The position numbers and the translations under genes are program-made. This document shows positions 26,029-35,603 of a DNA stretch of 64,000 bases, one piece after another (position 1 is the first letter of the stretch; every line of letters starts with the position of its first letter). Where the stretch lies: the NCBI RefSeq assembly GCF_021278965.1, contig NZ_CP065589.1, positions 3,477,001 through 3,541,000 on the forward strand, read 5' to 3'. The notes beneath the pieces are model-generated. The model had not been told where the DNA came from. It saw nothing but the letters and a program-made list of their open reading frames with translations, and searched no databases. This stretch comes from Chryseobacterium capnotolerans. GTDB taxonomy: Bacteria > Bacteroidota > Bacteroidia > Flavobacteriales > Weeksellaceae.

Positions 26029-26134
26029 TGTCATGTGCAATTTTAAATTGTAATATTGTGCTAAATAGTCGAGACAGCACAAACGGGTTGAAAAAACGTT
26101 TTCGGTTTCCTGGCTTAGCTGTTTATCCTTTGTT

Positions 26135-28672
26135 TTAATAATTTAAAGATAATCCTATACCCCAGCCCATATCACTATCGTAATGTGTACGAATACCCAC
26201 ATTTTTATTGATAATATATTTTAGCTCTGTCATATACTCTTTATCGGTGTTGACCATAAAACCAGCCCTCAATCTCTTTGTGATGGGAATATCTTCACGC
26301 ATTAAGGAAAGACGTACAATTCCATCGTGATATACCTCTGCCTGAAAGTTTACTAACATTGGCAAAGTGTACATAAAACCTAAGCTAATAGCTCTACGTG
26401 TATCTTTTTCATTTTTCTGTCCAAATAAATTGGTTTCGTGTTCATCCATACCCATTTTACGATATCTCCAATCAAAACCTATAAACGGCATAAACCATTG
26501 CATTTTTCCAATGTACCTTCCTAAATGTGTTTCTACTTCATAACCGTGCACATCGTTATAGCCTAATCGCCATTCTGTTCCTAAACTCCATCTTGCCTTT
26601 TGAAGCATCGCATCACCATCATTTCCATTGGTAGCAAAATCATTCTGAGCCATAAAGTGTGGCATATTGCTTTCTCTTTGCAACATATTATATGCTTTCT
26701 TCTTGTCAGGCAAATTTGGATTTTGATAATCGTCAACCGCAAATACCCTGTTCATTCCTGACATCATATGATAAAGGATATGACAGTGGAAAAACCAATC
26801 TCCTTCTTCGTTTGCTAAAAACTCAATAGTATCAGTTTCCATTGGCATTATATCCAACACATTTTTAAGTGGTGATTTTTCGCCTTTACCATTAATTACT
26901 CTAAAATCGAAACCGTGCAAATGCATCGGATGGCGCATCATTGAGTTATTATGAATGGTAATTCGTAGAATTTCTCCTTTTTTCACAGGTATTTTATCAA
27001 CTTCTGAAAGTATTTTATTATCCATGCTCCACACATAACGGTTCATATTTCCGGTAAGGGTAAATTTCAATTCTTTTACTGGAGCATCTTTAGGAAGTTC
27101 CGTATTGGAAGGAGATTGTAGCATTGCATAATTCAGCGTTTTGATTTCTCCCAAAGCATTTGCATTGTAACGGTTGGGATCATTTTCCATATTCATATTG
27201 TGTTGGCTATGGTCTTCTTTCTGCTTACTATCTCCGGTTATTTCGGGATACATTACCACATTCATATCCATTTGATTAAGGCTCATTTTCATACCCATAT
27301 CATCTAAATCGCCGTTCATCTTCATCATATCATTCATCATTTTCATCCCCTCAAAATATTTAAGGCGAGGAAGCGGAGAAATAAGTTGTTTAATACCACT
27401 ACCTACAAAATAGCTTGCCGATTGTGTTCTGTCTTCAGTAGTTGCTAAAAATTCATAGGCAATCCCATCTTCAGGAATCGTAACCACAATATCGTAGGTT
27501 TCTGATACTGCAATGATTAATCTATCAACTTCTACAGGTTCTACATCGTTTCCGTCGTTGGCTACTACGGTAATTTTACCTCCTGCATAGCGCAACCAAA
27601 AATAAGAGGATGCACCACCATTTGACACTCGTAATCTTACTTTATCTCCTGCTTTTAGCGTTTTGCCATCAACTTTTTTTAAATCTGTAGCGTTATTTCC
27701 GTTGATTAAAATTTTGTCATAATAAACATCGCTTACGTCCATTGCCAACATACGTTTCCATTCGTTGGTTACTTTTGTTTTGAAATGACCTTCTTTGATA
27801 GCTTCTGCGTAAGATTGTGTTGCATTTTTTTTAATAGCTGCCCAATCATTGGCATTATGCAACATACGGTTGATATTATCCGGGTTTATGTTTGTCCACT
27901 CACTTAAAATGATGGGTACGGTAGGCAAATCATCAATTCCCTCTCTATAAGTTTTATCATCCTCACGCTTTTTCATTACAAAACTGCCATACATACCAAT
28001 CTGCTCCTGCAAACCTGAGTGGGAATGATACCAATGTGTTCCGTGCTGGATAATTGGAAAACGATAGGTATAAGTTGTGCCTGCCTTAATAGGTTTTTGT
28101 GTAAGCCACGGCACACCGTCTTCTTTGTTAGGCAGGAACACTCCGTGCCAATGGAGCGAGGTGCTTTCTTTTAATTGGTTATGGACTACTATTTCGGCTG
28201 TATCGCCTTCTGTGAAAGTTAGGGTTGGCATCGGTATTTGACCGTTTACGGCAATGGCTTTCTTTTCTTTACCTGCGTAGTTTACTAGTGTATCTGTGAC
28301 GTATAATTCGTATCGAACTGTTTTTGGAGGTTTTGTATTTACAATTCTTTTTACGGTTTGATGCTTTTCTTTTGGCATAGACATATTGTTCATTTTGTCA
28401 ACCTTTTTCGGCTGCTCTTTTGGAGGCATCTGCATTTCATCGTTCTTTTTGTTCGATGACTGCTTTACTGTTTTAGTCTTTTCTTTTATCAATTTCATAC
28501 CACACTTTGGACAGTTGCCTGGTTTTGCCGCGTGGATTTCAGGATGCATCGAGCAAGTATAAGTTGCCTGTTGCACCTTTTCGTTTTTACTCATATCCAT
28601 ACCTTTCATATCCTGTGCTTGTGCAAAGGTGTACATGGCAAGGATGAATATTATTAATGTTATCTTTTTCAT
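26135..28672 (-). CDS. copA: Multicopper oxidase CopA fused to a CopB-like outer-membrane domain
   Basis: An 845-residue exported protein. After the signal peptide comes a short heavy-metal-binding motif (YTCSMHPEIH..KPGNCPKCGMKL, about 38-62), a Met/His-rich linker, and a three-domain copper oxidase with all copper ligand motifs visible: HWHGVFLP, HWYHSHSG, HPMHLHGFDF and HCHILYHMMSGM. From about residue 640 the sequence changes to a beta-strand-rich region (WSLGTEWRLGYNDVHGYEVE, MGWGIGLSLNY at the end) like CopB, the outer-membrane copper resistance barrel. It should oxidise periplasmic Cu(I), and the C-terminal part may anchor it to the outer membrane. It is 2 bp from the P-type ATPase gene. 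Confidence 0.9.
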   Translation of the reverse strand: MKKITLIIFILAMYTFAQAQDMKGMDMSKNEKVQQATYTCSMHPEIHAAKPGNCPKCGMKLIKEKTKTVKQSSNKKNDEMQMPPKEQPKKVDKMNNMSMPKEKHQTVKRIVNTKPPKTVRYELYVTDTLVNYAGKEKKAIAVNGQIPMPTLTFTEGDTAEIVVHNQLKESTSLHWHGVFLPNKEDGVPWLTQKPIKAGTTYTYRFPIIQHGTHWYHSHSGLQEQIGMYGSFVMKKREDDKTYREGIDDLPTVPIILSEWTNINPDNINRMLHNANDWAAIKKNATQSYAEAIKEGHFKTKVTNEWKRMLAMDVSDVYYDKILINGNNATDLKKVDGKTLKAGDKVRLRVSNGGASSYFWLRYAGGKITVVANDGNDVEPVEVDRLIIAVSETYDIVVTIPEDGIAYEFLATTEDRTQSASYFVGSGIKQLISPLPRLKYFEGMKMMNDMMKMNGDLDDMGMKMSLNQMDMNVVMYPEITGDSKQKEDHSQHNMNMENDPNRYNANALGEIKTLNYAMLQSPSNTELPKDAPVKELKFTLTGNMNRYVWSMDNKILSEVDKIPVKKGEILRITIHNNSMMRHPMHLHGFDFRVINGKGEKSPLKNVLDIMPMETDTIEFLANEEGDWFFHCHILYHMMSGMNRVFAVDDYQNPNLPDKKKAYNMLQRESNMPHFMAQNDFATNGNDGDAMLQKARWSLGTEWRLGYNDVHGYEVETHLGRYIGKMQWFMPFIGFDWRYRKMGMDEHETNLFGQKNEKDTRRAISLGFMYTLPMLVNFQAEVYHDGIVRLSLMREDIPITKRLRAGFMVNTDKEYMTELKYIINKNVGIRTHYDSDMGWGIGLSLNY

Positions 28673-28674
28673 TT

Positions 28675-30713
28675 TTATTTTTTGATTTTTAAAAAACTTG
28701 CATTGATTGCAACTACAACTGTACTAACCGTCATTAAAACCGCACCTGCTGCCGGATTTAATAAGATGCCTTGTTTATATAAAACACCTGCTGCCAAAGG
28801 CAATGCGATTACATTGTAACCCGTAGCCCAAATTAAATTCTGTATCATTTTACGATAGGTGGCTTTACCAAATAAAATAAGATTTACAACATCGTTAGGG
28901 TTACTGTTTACTAAAACAATACCTGCGGTTTCGGCTGCAATATCACTACCGCTGCCAACTGCAATACCAACATCTGCAATTGCCAATGCTGGTGCATCGT
29001 TTACGCCGTCACCTGTCATAGCTACGAATTCGCCTTTGCTTTGCAGTTCTTTTATTTTTTCTAATTTTTGATGTGGCAATACTTCGGCAATAAAACTATC
29101 CATGCCTAAAGTGTCACTTACACTTTTTGCTACTTTGTTGTTATCGCCGGTAAGCAAAATGGATCTGATATTGTTGTCTTTTAAGGTCTTGATTGCTTCT
29201 GCTGATTCAGGACGGATCTCATCGGACAAAGCAATATAACCTGCCAAATCGTTATTTACGATTAAAAACACAACCGTTTCTGTGTCGTTGGCAGTAAAGC
29301 CGTCGGGGATCGCAAAATTATTTTCTTTTAAATACCCCGGACTAACCACCAATATTTTTTTGCCTTCAACTGTTGCTTCAACGCCTTTGCCTGTGATGGC
29401 ATTGAAATTTTCTGTTGCAGGAATTGTGATTGATAAGTCTTTTACTTTTCGCAAGATGCCTGTTGCAATGGGATGTTCTGATTTTTGTTCTAATGCAGAC
29501 GCAAGGCGAATGATTTGATTTTCATTGAACTCTTTTTGCAGCGATACAATTTTTGACACTTCAAATCTTCCTACAGTTAATGTTCCTGTCTTGTCAAAAA
29601 CGATAGTGGTTATTTTTCTTGAATTTTCAAACGCAGTACGATTTTTAATAAGCAATCCGCTTTTAGCTGATAAGGCTGTAGATTTTGCAACAACCAATGG
29701 AACTGCCAGACCCAAAGCATGAGGGCAACAAATAACAATTACGGTTACCATTCTTTCCATTGCAAAAGCCAATGATTGCCCTGTGAGATACCAATATAAA
29801 AATGTGGCAATGCCGGTAACCAATGCTATAATCGTAAGCCATTTTGCAGCTTTGTCTGCTAATAGCTGCGTTTGTGATTTTGATTTTTGTGCATCGTCCA
29901 CCAATTTAATAACCTGTGATAAGTAAGAGTCTTTTGCTGCATGGGAAACGGTAACTTTTATAGAACCGTTGCCATTGATTGCACCTGCAATTACTTTATC
30001 GCCTTTTACTTTTTGTACTGGTTTGCTTTCGCCTGTAAGCATACTTTCATTCAGGTAGCTTTCGCCTTCTAATATTATTCCATCGGCTGCCACTTTTTCG
30101 CCTGGCTTTACTAAAATAATGTCGTTCTCTTTTAATGTGTCGGTTTTTACATCATGCACCATGTTGGGCATTACCATGTGTGCATCGGCTGGCATTAACT
30201 GTACCAATAATTCTAATTCTTTTGACGCACCTGCAACAGATTTCATTTCTATCCAATGCCCTAACAGCATAATAAGAATAAGCGTTGCCAATTCCCAAAA
30301 GAAATCCATACCCTGTAACCCAAAAACAATTGCAACGCTGTAGATGTAAGCAACTGTTATGGCGAAGCCGATTAAAAACATCATGCCGGGGCTCTTTGCT
30401 TTTACTTCGTTGACCAATCCTTTTAAAAATGGAAAGCCACCGTAAAAAAATACAACGGTTGACAATGCAAAGAGTATGTATTGCGAACCTGCAAACTGCC
30501 AATCAACTTTCATAAAATGTTGTATCATGGTTGATAGCAACATGATTGGAATGGTTAGGATGAGCACAACATAAAACCTTTTTTAAAATCGGCAATCATC
30601 ATGGCATGGTGGTTATGTCCTGCCATTCCCATTGATGGGTTTGCTCCAGGCTGCATATTGCTCATGTTATGCCCTGTATGGGCTTCTTTATTTTCTGTAT
30701 GTTGATGTTCCAT
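28675..30713 (-). CDS. copB: P1B-type copper/silver ATPase, CopB-like (apparent frameshift near start)
   Basis: An inner-membrane pump exporting copper or silver. Visible motifs are TGESKPV (actuator), CPHALGLAVP (metal site in the membrane, the CPH form of CopB-type pumps), DKTGTLTVG (phosphorylated Asp), SEHPIATG and GDGVNDAPAL. The long frame starts at a GTG (30567), but one base missing from the T6 run at 30579-30584 separates it from a proper start at ATG 30711-30713, encoding a His/Met-rich N-terminus (MEHQHTENK..MAGHNHHAMM) typical of this subfamily. The restored length is 679 residues. It is cotranscribed with the oxidase fusion. Confidence 0.9.
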
Positions 30714-30798
30714 ATAAATAATTTTATTTGCAACAATCCTTTTTGCGAATATAGATTGTTTTAAGAATGGTGATTAATATTTTTTTTGTGTACTGCTT

Positions 30799-31268
30799 TT
30801 AATTTTCTATTGAAAGGCTGTCTGCTTTTTTGTTCATCCAATCCATTATCAAACTTTTTTGCTCTTTTGAGAGCTTTGCGTAGCTGTGCATTATTTTATA
30901 TGAAGCTAAAGGCATTTCATCGTCTTTAATTTGGTTTGCTATTCCTTTCAATTTACTTATTTGCCTTCGACTACTAATACTGCCAAACTCACTAAAGTTT
31001 AATTTTTCTTTGCCATTATCAATATGCCTTTTCATCATCCACGCCATAGGCTGTATGTTGGAATACCACGTATTTTTGGTATTATTGCTATGACAATCGT
31101 AACAGGCATTTTGTAAAATGTTTTGCACATTTTCCGGAACGGTATAAACTTTTGCAAAATCGGTTTTGTCAACCTGCCCCTTATTTACATTGAGGGCAGG
31201 CTGATATAATTGTATAGCAATAAAAAAAACAGTACTATTGCCAAAATTATCTTTATTACTTTTTTCAT
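30799..31268 (-). CDS. Haem-binding domain protein (apparent frameshift)
   Basis: An N-terminal membrane anchor (ATG 31266-31268, MKKVIKIILAIVLFF) leads, after restoring one base in the A8 run at 31222-31229, into IAIQLYQPALNVNKGQ and the haem-binding domain. CYDCHSNNT supplies the CxxCH site, and the domain ends in LSKEQKSLIMDWMNKKAD. The restored length is 156 residues. It is expected in the periplasm, tethered to the inner membrane, binding one haem c. Such proteins often accompany DUF3347 and copper genes in Bacteroidota. It lies 1 bp from the upstream DUF3347 gene, so it belongs to the same operon. Confidence 0.8.
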
Positions 31269-31269
31269 T

Positions 31270-31932
31270 TTATAATTCCTTTTTCACAGAACCGCAGGTA
31301 AGCATTTGGCTACCGTAATAAGGATTTTTAATTGCCTTAGCTTCGCTAATCCAAATAGCACCTTTGCCGTCATTGTACATTGGGCAGAAGTCCTGATACA
31401 GCTTTTGTGTAGTTCCAAACAAGGTAATAAGGTCGGAAACATCTTTACTCAAGGATGCGAAATGTTCTCTTTGGTGGTCTACCTTTCCTGCGTTGTCGCC
31501 AATATGTTCTGCATTTTCCTTGGCATCTTCAGCTATATCCATATATTTTTTATGCTTGTTAGCAGGGATGGCTTTCATATTTACGTTTTTAAATGTTGCC
31601 AATAATTGCTTACCTGCATTAGCTGCTGCTTTATCATTATCTGCTACAAGTGCATTTTTTAACGCCAAATAATCTTTTATAATGGGTGCGATAGAGAAGT
31701 TTTGAACCTGGTCTTTTACTTCTTGTTTTTCAACTTTTTCAGTCATGGTATCCATTGTTGCAGATTTACTTACTGTATTATCTTGTGTTGCTGATGACAA
31801 ATCTTGAGTTTCTGCTATCGCAGTGCTATCATTAGCTTGCTGATTGTTGTTTTTATTGGAAGACTGATTGCATGAAACTGTTACTACTGCTATGGTTGCC
31901 AATGTTATGATGGAGAAAAATATGTTTTTCAT
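31270..31932 (-). CDS. DUF3347 periplasmic lipoprotein, copper-associated
   Basis: A 220-residue lipoprotein (signal IITLATIAVVTVSC) with a disordered Ser/Asn/Gln-rich linker up to about residue 75. The following domain contains the DUF3347 pattern: IIKDYLALKNALVADN, HREHFASLSKDVSDLI-like helix, and an ending YQDFCPMYNDGKGAIWIS with NPYYGSQMLTCGSV. The conserved Cys-Pro-Met-Tyr and Cys near the end are likely copper ligands; the same domain is fused to CusB-type efflux proteins elsewhere. Together with the gene at 32505-33389 it probably buffers periplasmic copper. Confidence 0.82.
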   Translation of the reverse strand: MKNIFFSIITLATIAVVTVSCNQSSNKNNNQQANDSTAIAETQDLSSATQDNTVSKSATMDTMTEKVEKQEVKDQVQNFSIAPIIKDYLALKNALVADNDKAAANAGKQLLATFKNVNMKAIPANKHKKYMDIAEDAKENAEHIGDNAGKVDHQREHFASLSKDVSDLITLFGTTQKLYQDFCPMYNDGKGAIWISEAKAIKNPYYGSQMLTCGSVKKEL

Positions 31933-31967
31933 TGTAATGTTATTTAAAGTTATTAAAGAATGATTTT

Positions 31968-32492
31968 TTACTTATCTGTTTCAAATTCTTTCAGCTTTCG
32001 CTTCATAAATTCGATTTCCTTTGCCTGTGTTTCGAGTATGTTTTTTTGTAGCTCAATTAATTCGGGGTCAGTAAGCTTAGCTTTTTCGGACATTAATACA
32101 GCTGCAGCGTGGTGCGGTATCATTCCTTTTACAAATTGCTTATCGCCCACATTTATTTGCTCGCGAATGCCAAACCACGAAAAGACACCAATCACAAGAG
32201 AAACGGCAATGACTGCCCAATTGATTTTTTTGTTTTGATACATTCCTTTCATTATCAATAATTCAATAATCAACATTGCCGAAACCATCAGCAACGTCAT
32301 ATATAAATTGTTGATGTTCGGGATAAGATTATTCAATCCGTCAATCATAGCATACATAATAAAGTACATAGCTGCGAACATTGCAACAGCCATTACAGCA
32401 AAGCGTTTGTACATTGCTAAAGAATGATTGTGATTATTTTCTTCACTCTTTTGAGTATGTTGCATTCCGTGTTGGTTTTTCATACTTTCCAT
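31968..32492 (-). CDS. DUF305 membrane protein, copper-associated
   Basis: A 174-residue protein: a His/Met-rich N-terminus (MKNQHGMQHTQ, NNHNHSLAM), three membrane helices between about 30 and 115, and a C-terminal DUF305-type segment (VKGMIPHHAAAVLMSEKA followed by ETQAKEIEFMKRKLKE). DUF305 is a ferritin-like helical domain whose HH motif binds metal. Location between two DUF3347 genes indicates copper handling in the envelope. Start at MESMKNQ; the inner ATG (MKNQ) is equally plausible. Confidence 0.82.
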   Translation of the reverse strand: MESMKNQHGMQHTQKSEENNHNHSLAMYKRFAVMAVAMFAAMYFIMYAMIDGLNNLIPNINNLYMTLLMVSAMLIIELLIMKGMYQNKKINWAVIAVSLVIGVFSWFGIREQINVGDKQFVKGMIPHHAAAVLMSEKAKLTDPELIELQKNILETQAKEIEFMKRKLKEFETDK

Positions 32493-32504
32493 AACAATTG
32501 TTTT

Positions 32505-33389
32505 TTATTTGTTATTAATAATTTCCTGTACGCTGCCACAGGTAAGCATTTTAGAACCGTAATAAGGATTTTTAACCACTTCTTCTTTGCTTAACCAATT
32601 TGCACCTTTACCATTGTTGTACATTGGGCAGTGCTGATAATAAACAGGTGTTTCTTGTTTTGATACTTTGATTAATTCGTACATATTTTTAGAAAGCATG
32701 GCAAAAGTTTCTCTTTGTTTTGAAACATCTTTGGCTATAGCAATTTTCTCTGCATTTGCTGTTAAATCTTTCATTATTTTCATCCAAACGGTATGTTCTT
32801 CTGTTAAAAGCTTTGTCATTTCTACAGCTTTTATTGCCTTTACCAATTCAGCGGCTTTTGCCGATGAAGCACCTGCATCGGTTTTTACCAAAGCATCTTT
32901 TACTGCAAAATAGTTGTCAAAAACAGTTTTCAGTTGTGGTGCATTTTGTGTAGTCGTCGTATTTGTGGTAGCCATTTCTTTAGGGTTGTGGCTGCCGTGT
33001 TCGGCTTTCATATCCATATCTGCATCTTTGGTCTTTGCAAGTGGTTTTAGTTCCCTGTTATAATGGCAACAGTCGGATAATTTTGCATATACATCATCTG
33101 GGGCTAAAAATTTTTCATTGTCGTACCCCGCTAAAGCAATACGTTTTAGAGTCTCATCCTGATTTGTTTTTTTACTATCGTAGTCAATCGTAGCTATCTT
33201 GGTATCTTTATTCCAATTTACTGTGACTACATTTTTTACATTTCCTGCTTTTTCAATGGTAGTTTTGCACATTTCGCAGTTGCCATATATTTTTACGGTT
33301 TCTGTTTTTGCATTTTTGATTTGTGCAAAACTGTTTACAGCTGATAGTAATACGGTGATTACCATCAATATTTTTGATATTGATTTCAT
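32505..33389 (-). CDS. Exported HMA-DUF3347 protein, copper binding
   Basis: Start chosen at MKSISKILMVITVLLS (ATG 33387-33389) because it opens a signal peptide; 294 residues. Residues about 25-95 form a heavy-metal-associated domain with binding site YGNCEMCKTTIEKAG, followed by a DDVYAKLSDCCHYNRELKP-like segment with a second Cys pair. The C-terminal half is DUF3347 (VFDNYFAVKDALVKTD, YYQHCPMYNNGKGANWLS, YYGSKMLTCGSV). It probably binds Cu(I) in the periplasm and passes it to efflux or oxidation partners. First gene of the downstream copper operon. Confidence 0.83.
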   Translation of the reverse strand: MKSISKILMVITVLLSAVNSFAQIKNAKTETVKIYGNCEMCKTTIEKAGNVKNVVTVNWNKDTKIATIDYDSKKTNQDETLKRIALAGYDNEKFLAPDDVYAKLSDCCHYNRELKPLAKTKDADMDMKAEHGSHNPKEMATTNTTTTQNAPQLKTVFDNYFAVKDALVKTDAGASSAKAAELVKAIKAVEMTKLLTEEHTVWMKIMKDLTANAEKIAIAKDVSKQRETFAMLSKNMYELIKVSKQETPVYYQHCPMYNNGKGANWLSKEEVVKNPYYGSKMLTCGSVQEIINNK

Positions 33390-33484
33390 TTTGAAAATTT
33401 TAAAATTAATAAGATATATAAAAGGGTTGCGAAAACCGGATTTAGTTTTCGACAAGACGTAACTGTGGATAGCAAGCCATAGTT

Positions 33485-33876
33485 TTATCCTATTTTAGGC
33501 GGTTGCCAAATGGAAGAGTAGCCTGAAGAATAGTAGGCTTGTTTAAAATTGAATTTTTGCTTTTTAGTTTCGGCAAAAAGGTTTGTTAGTTTAAAATAGA
33601 TAAGCGTAGGTGAGCTAAATGCTGGTGAAGTAGTAATACATCTACAACAACTGTGATTACACTTACCGTTGCAGTCGTGACCATCGTTGCATTTTTTACA
33701 GGACTTATCCTTACAACCGCTTTTGTGTTCTGCTTTTGCAGATTGGTCTTTAGAACAACTTTTTCGTTCTGTATTGACTGTTTTTTTGCACAAGCATAGC
33801 CTATGCTTGGAATTAGAAAAAAGCCCAAACATAGTAAGATAATAAAGCTGATATGTTTACTAAAAGTTTTCAACAT
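33485..33876 (-). CDS. Small exported cysteine-rich protein (apparent frameshift)
   Basis: ATG at 33874-33876 opens a signal peptide (FIILLCLGFFLIPSIGYA). One base missing in the T5 run at 33760-33764 shifts the frame; restoring it gives ACAKKQSIQNEKSCSKDQS and then a Lys/Cys/His-rich stretch (GCKDKSCKKCNDGHDC, GKCNHSCCRC) and a 45-residue C-terminus ending SIWQPPKIG, 130 residues in all. About twelve Cys in the middle suggest a metal-binding, metallothionein-like periplasmic protein. It lies just upstream of the HMA-DUF3347 gene in the same direction and may be the first gene of the copper island. Confidence 0.72.
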
Positions 33877-34198
33877 AACAAAATTATGAAATTATTTCTT
33901 TTAATTGCTATATTTTACACTTTTTAAATCTCAATCTAAAAGATACTCTATAAGTTTATAGTAAATTTCGTTCATCTAAAAGGGAGACCCAATTAACTAG
34001 CGCCCTTCAAATATTGAAAATTAAATAGGTGTTAAATAGTAAAGTTAATTTGTGACCAGGGCTCTATTTGAAAACTGCTTTTTGGATCGTTTCGATTACT
34101 TGTGCTCCTAATAATTCGTTTTGATTTTACCGTCAATATTTTATTCATTGCACTTCCTAATTGCAGATGTGATAATTGCAGAGTATTTAGCTGTTATT
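33877..34198. other. Non-coding stretch at the edge of the metal cargo
   Basis: About 320 AT-rich bases with no supported gene, repeat or hairpin. It probably contains the promoter of the copper operon on the minus strand, but I could not pick out a clear TAnnTTTG element. Confidence 0.4.
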
Positions 34199-34507
34199 AT
34201 GGATTATCTGAATTTTTACATCTTACAACTAGTGACGACAGAAGAAATAGAATATGCTGCAAAATCATTGGGCAGCGCGAAAAGCAAATCATTTTTAAAA
34301 ATGATTTTTCAATTGAGGCTAAAAATAGATTTATTGATTGTCTGTTCAATGGTTGGACTATATAGAATGTTTATAGACGATTCAATACGAGCCGTTCCCT
34401 CTTTTGACAATAAACTAACTGCTTACGTTCAATATATGTGTAAAGAAAAAAGGTTGTCAGATTATACAATTAATAGGCGATGCAGAATGCTTACATATTT
34501 ATGCTGA
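34199..34507 (+). CDS. Possible truncated protein with recombinase-like end
   Basis: A 102-residue frame from ATG 34199 (an ATG at 34121 is also in frame). The C-terminal third (SFDNKLTAYVQYMCKEKRL followed by SDYTINRRCRMLTYL) resembles the N-terminal SAM-like DNA-binding domain of tyrosine recombinases, where similar helices start the protein, but no catalytic domain follows. It is one of the few plus-strand frames in the element. It could be a remnant of an integrase, a small independent protein, or chance. Low confidence. Confidence 0.3.
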   Translation: MDYLNFYILQLVTTEEIEYAAKSLGSAKSKSFLKMIFQLRLKIDLLIVCSMVGLYRMFIDDSIRAVPSFDNKLTAYVQYMCKEKRLSDYTINRRCRMLTYLC

Positions 34508-34716
34508 TAATTTTTAGCATCGATCAAATGTTTAGCTACGAATATAAATTAATATTTAAAATACTACACATAATATATTTATTTAGATGAATCAGGATAA
34601 TATTGAGGTGAAAAAAAATATTTATACATCTTCAACTAAAACCTACAACCTTTTTTCAAAAACAAACCAAAGCCAAAGTCCGGAATTGTTTTAGAAATGG
34701 GGTTGTTCCGCTTTCC

Positions 34717-34759
34717 GCAAAAATGCGTTTCCGACCGTAGGGAGGAATTGCATTTTTGC
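34717..34759 (+). ncRNA. Candidate structured RNA or trailer with a 10-bp inverted repeat
   Basis: GCAAAAATGC (34717-34726) pairs perfectly with GCATTTTTGC (34750-34759). The enclosed and flanking bases are richer in G+C than the surroundings, and a terminator-like hairpin follows at once. No protein frame explains the conservation-like structure. It may be the end of a small RNA or of an mRNA reading rightward. Confidence 0.35.
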
Positions 34760-34787
34760 CGCCCAACTTTTGGTCAGGCGGTTTTTT
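34759..34787 (+). terminator. Rho-independent terminator, plus strand
   Basis: CCGCC (34759-34763) pairs with GGCGG (34777-34781), with an internal CCAA/TTGG option, followed by six T at 34782-34787. It terminates transcription entering from the left and meets the minus-strand gene ending at 34786. Confidence 0.6.
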
Positions 34788-35055
34788 ATATTTTTATCGG
34801 TTGAGAATGGAAATTTTTTAGATTAAGGAAAAAACCTCTGTTTTCTGTCAGTCCATTTCGGAATAAGTTCCACAAAAGAGAACATCCCATTTGTGCCAAT
34901 GCAGAATTGATATATAAATCCTGTTTTTCAAATGCCTCCGCTAAACTACAACTTGGTGTATCGTCTTCGGTTTCAGACTGTAAAAGCAGTTCTCCAAATT
35001 CTTCCGTCACATAAGGAAGATGCGATAATGGCAAAATCGCCATTATCCCATTCAC
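34786..35055 (-). CDS. Hypothetical protein, probably missing its true start
   Basis: The open frame begins at a GTG (35055) and encodes 89 residues (LPYVTEEFGELLLQSETEDD, SLAEAFEKQDLYINSALAQ). A better start, ATG at 35108-35110, directly follows the stop of the upstream gene (TAAATG) and encodes MKTSLQQTEYLLIKTMTNSEW, a beginning I recall from other Bacteroidetes mobile elements, but it lies in a different frame. The gene is therefore either frameshifted between 35110 and 35040 or a hybrid of a truncated gene and unrelated sequence. Function unknown. Confidence 0.4.
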   Translation of the reverse strand: MNGIMAILPLSHLPYVTEEFGELLLQSETEDDTPSCSLAEAFEKQDLYINSALAQMGCSLLWNLFRNGLTENRGFFLNLKNFHSQPIKI

Positions 35056-35110
35056 TGTTGGTCATTGTTTTTATCAGTAAATATTCTGTTTGTTGAAGTG
35101 ATGTTTTCAT

Positions 35111-35598
35111 TTATGCAATTTTTTGTTTGTTACTATTTATTTTCCTGTCTAATAGGATTCTCACAATCTCCTTTTTGTAATCGTAATTTTCACCTTCAAA
35201 TTCGTAACAATCTGTATCTACATTGTAGATGAAGTCTTGAAAGTCACATTGATTGAGAAAATAATCCTGTAAGATTTGGTTTTCGCATATGGTCTTGCCA
35301 AAAACCATACAGCCAGATTCTTCGTAATCCAATACAAATCCGACATCGTAATGATTTGCAACAATCCATAATACTTCGATATTTGGACTCCATCTTGTCT
35401 CATAATGGAAAGAACATTCATCTGTTTCACTTAGATAAATTTCACAGAAGTGACCGTTTTTGCTCTTTACAAAATCGGGCAGTTGCCCGATATTTCCCTT
35501 AGTTTCCTTTTCTATCATTTCTTGAAATACATTCGAGACTTTGTCCAAAACCTCTTGATTTCCTGTAAATGTTACTTTATTGTTGCACCAATTGCCAT
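35111..35598 (-). CDS. YubB-like (DUF1281-related) ferredoxin-fold protein (apparent frameshift)
   Basis: The long frame starts at a TTG (35548), but adding one base at the TT of 35592-35593 links it to ATG 35596-35598 and gives the family start MANWCNNKVTFTGN, total 162 residues. Typical features are the N-terminal CNNxVxFxG strand and HYETRWSPNIEVLWIVANHY, the stretch corresponding to the NWGTKW motif of YubB/api92-like plasmid proteins. These are common in mobile elements; function unknown, sometimes linked to plasmid establishment. It lies between an SSB-linked small gene and a coupled downstream gene, all on the minus strand. Confidence 0.72.
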
Positions 35599-35603
35599 AA
35601 TAT

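Noticed and set aside
34121..34507. Intact integrase for the element
   Set aside because: Only a short segment resembling a recombinase N-terminal domain is present; no catalytic Arg-His-x-x-Arg...Tyr region follows, so no integrase is claimed.
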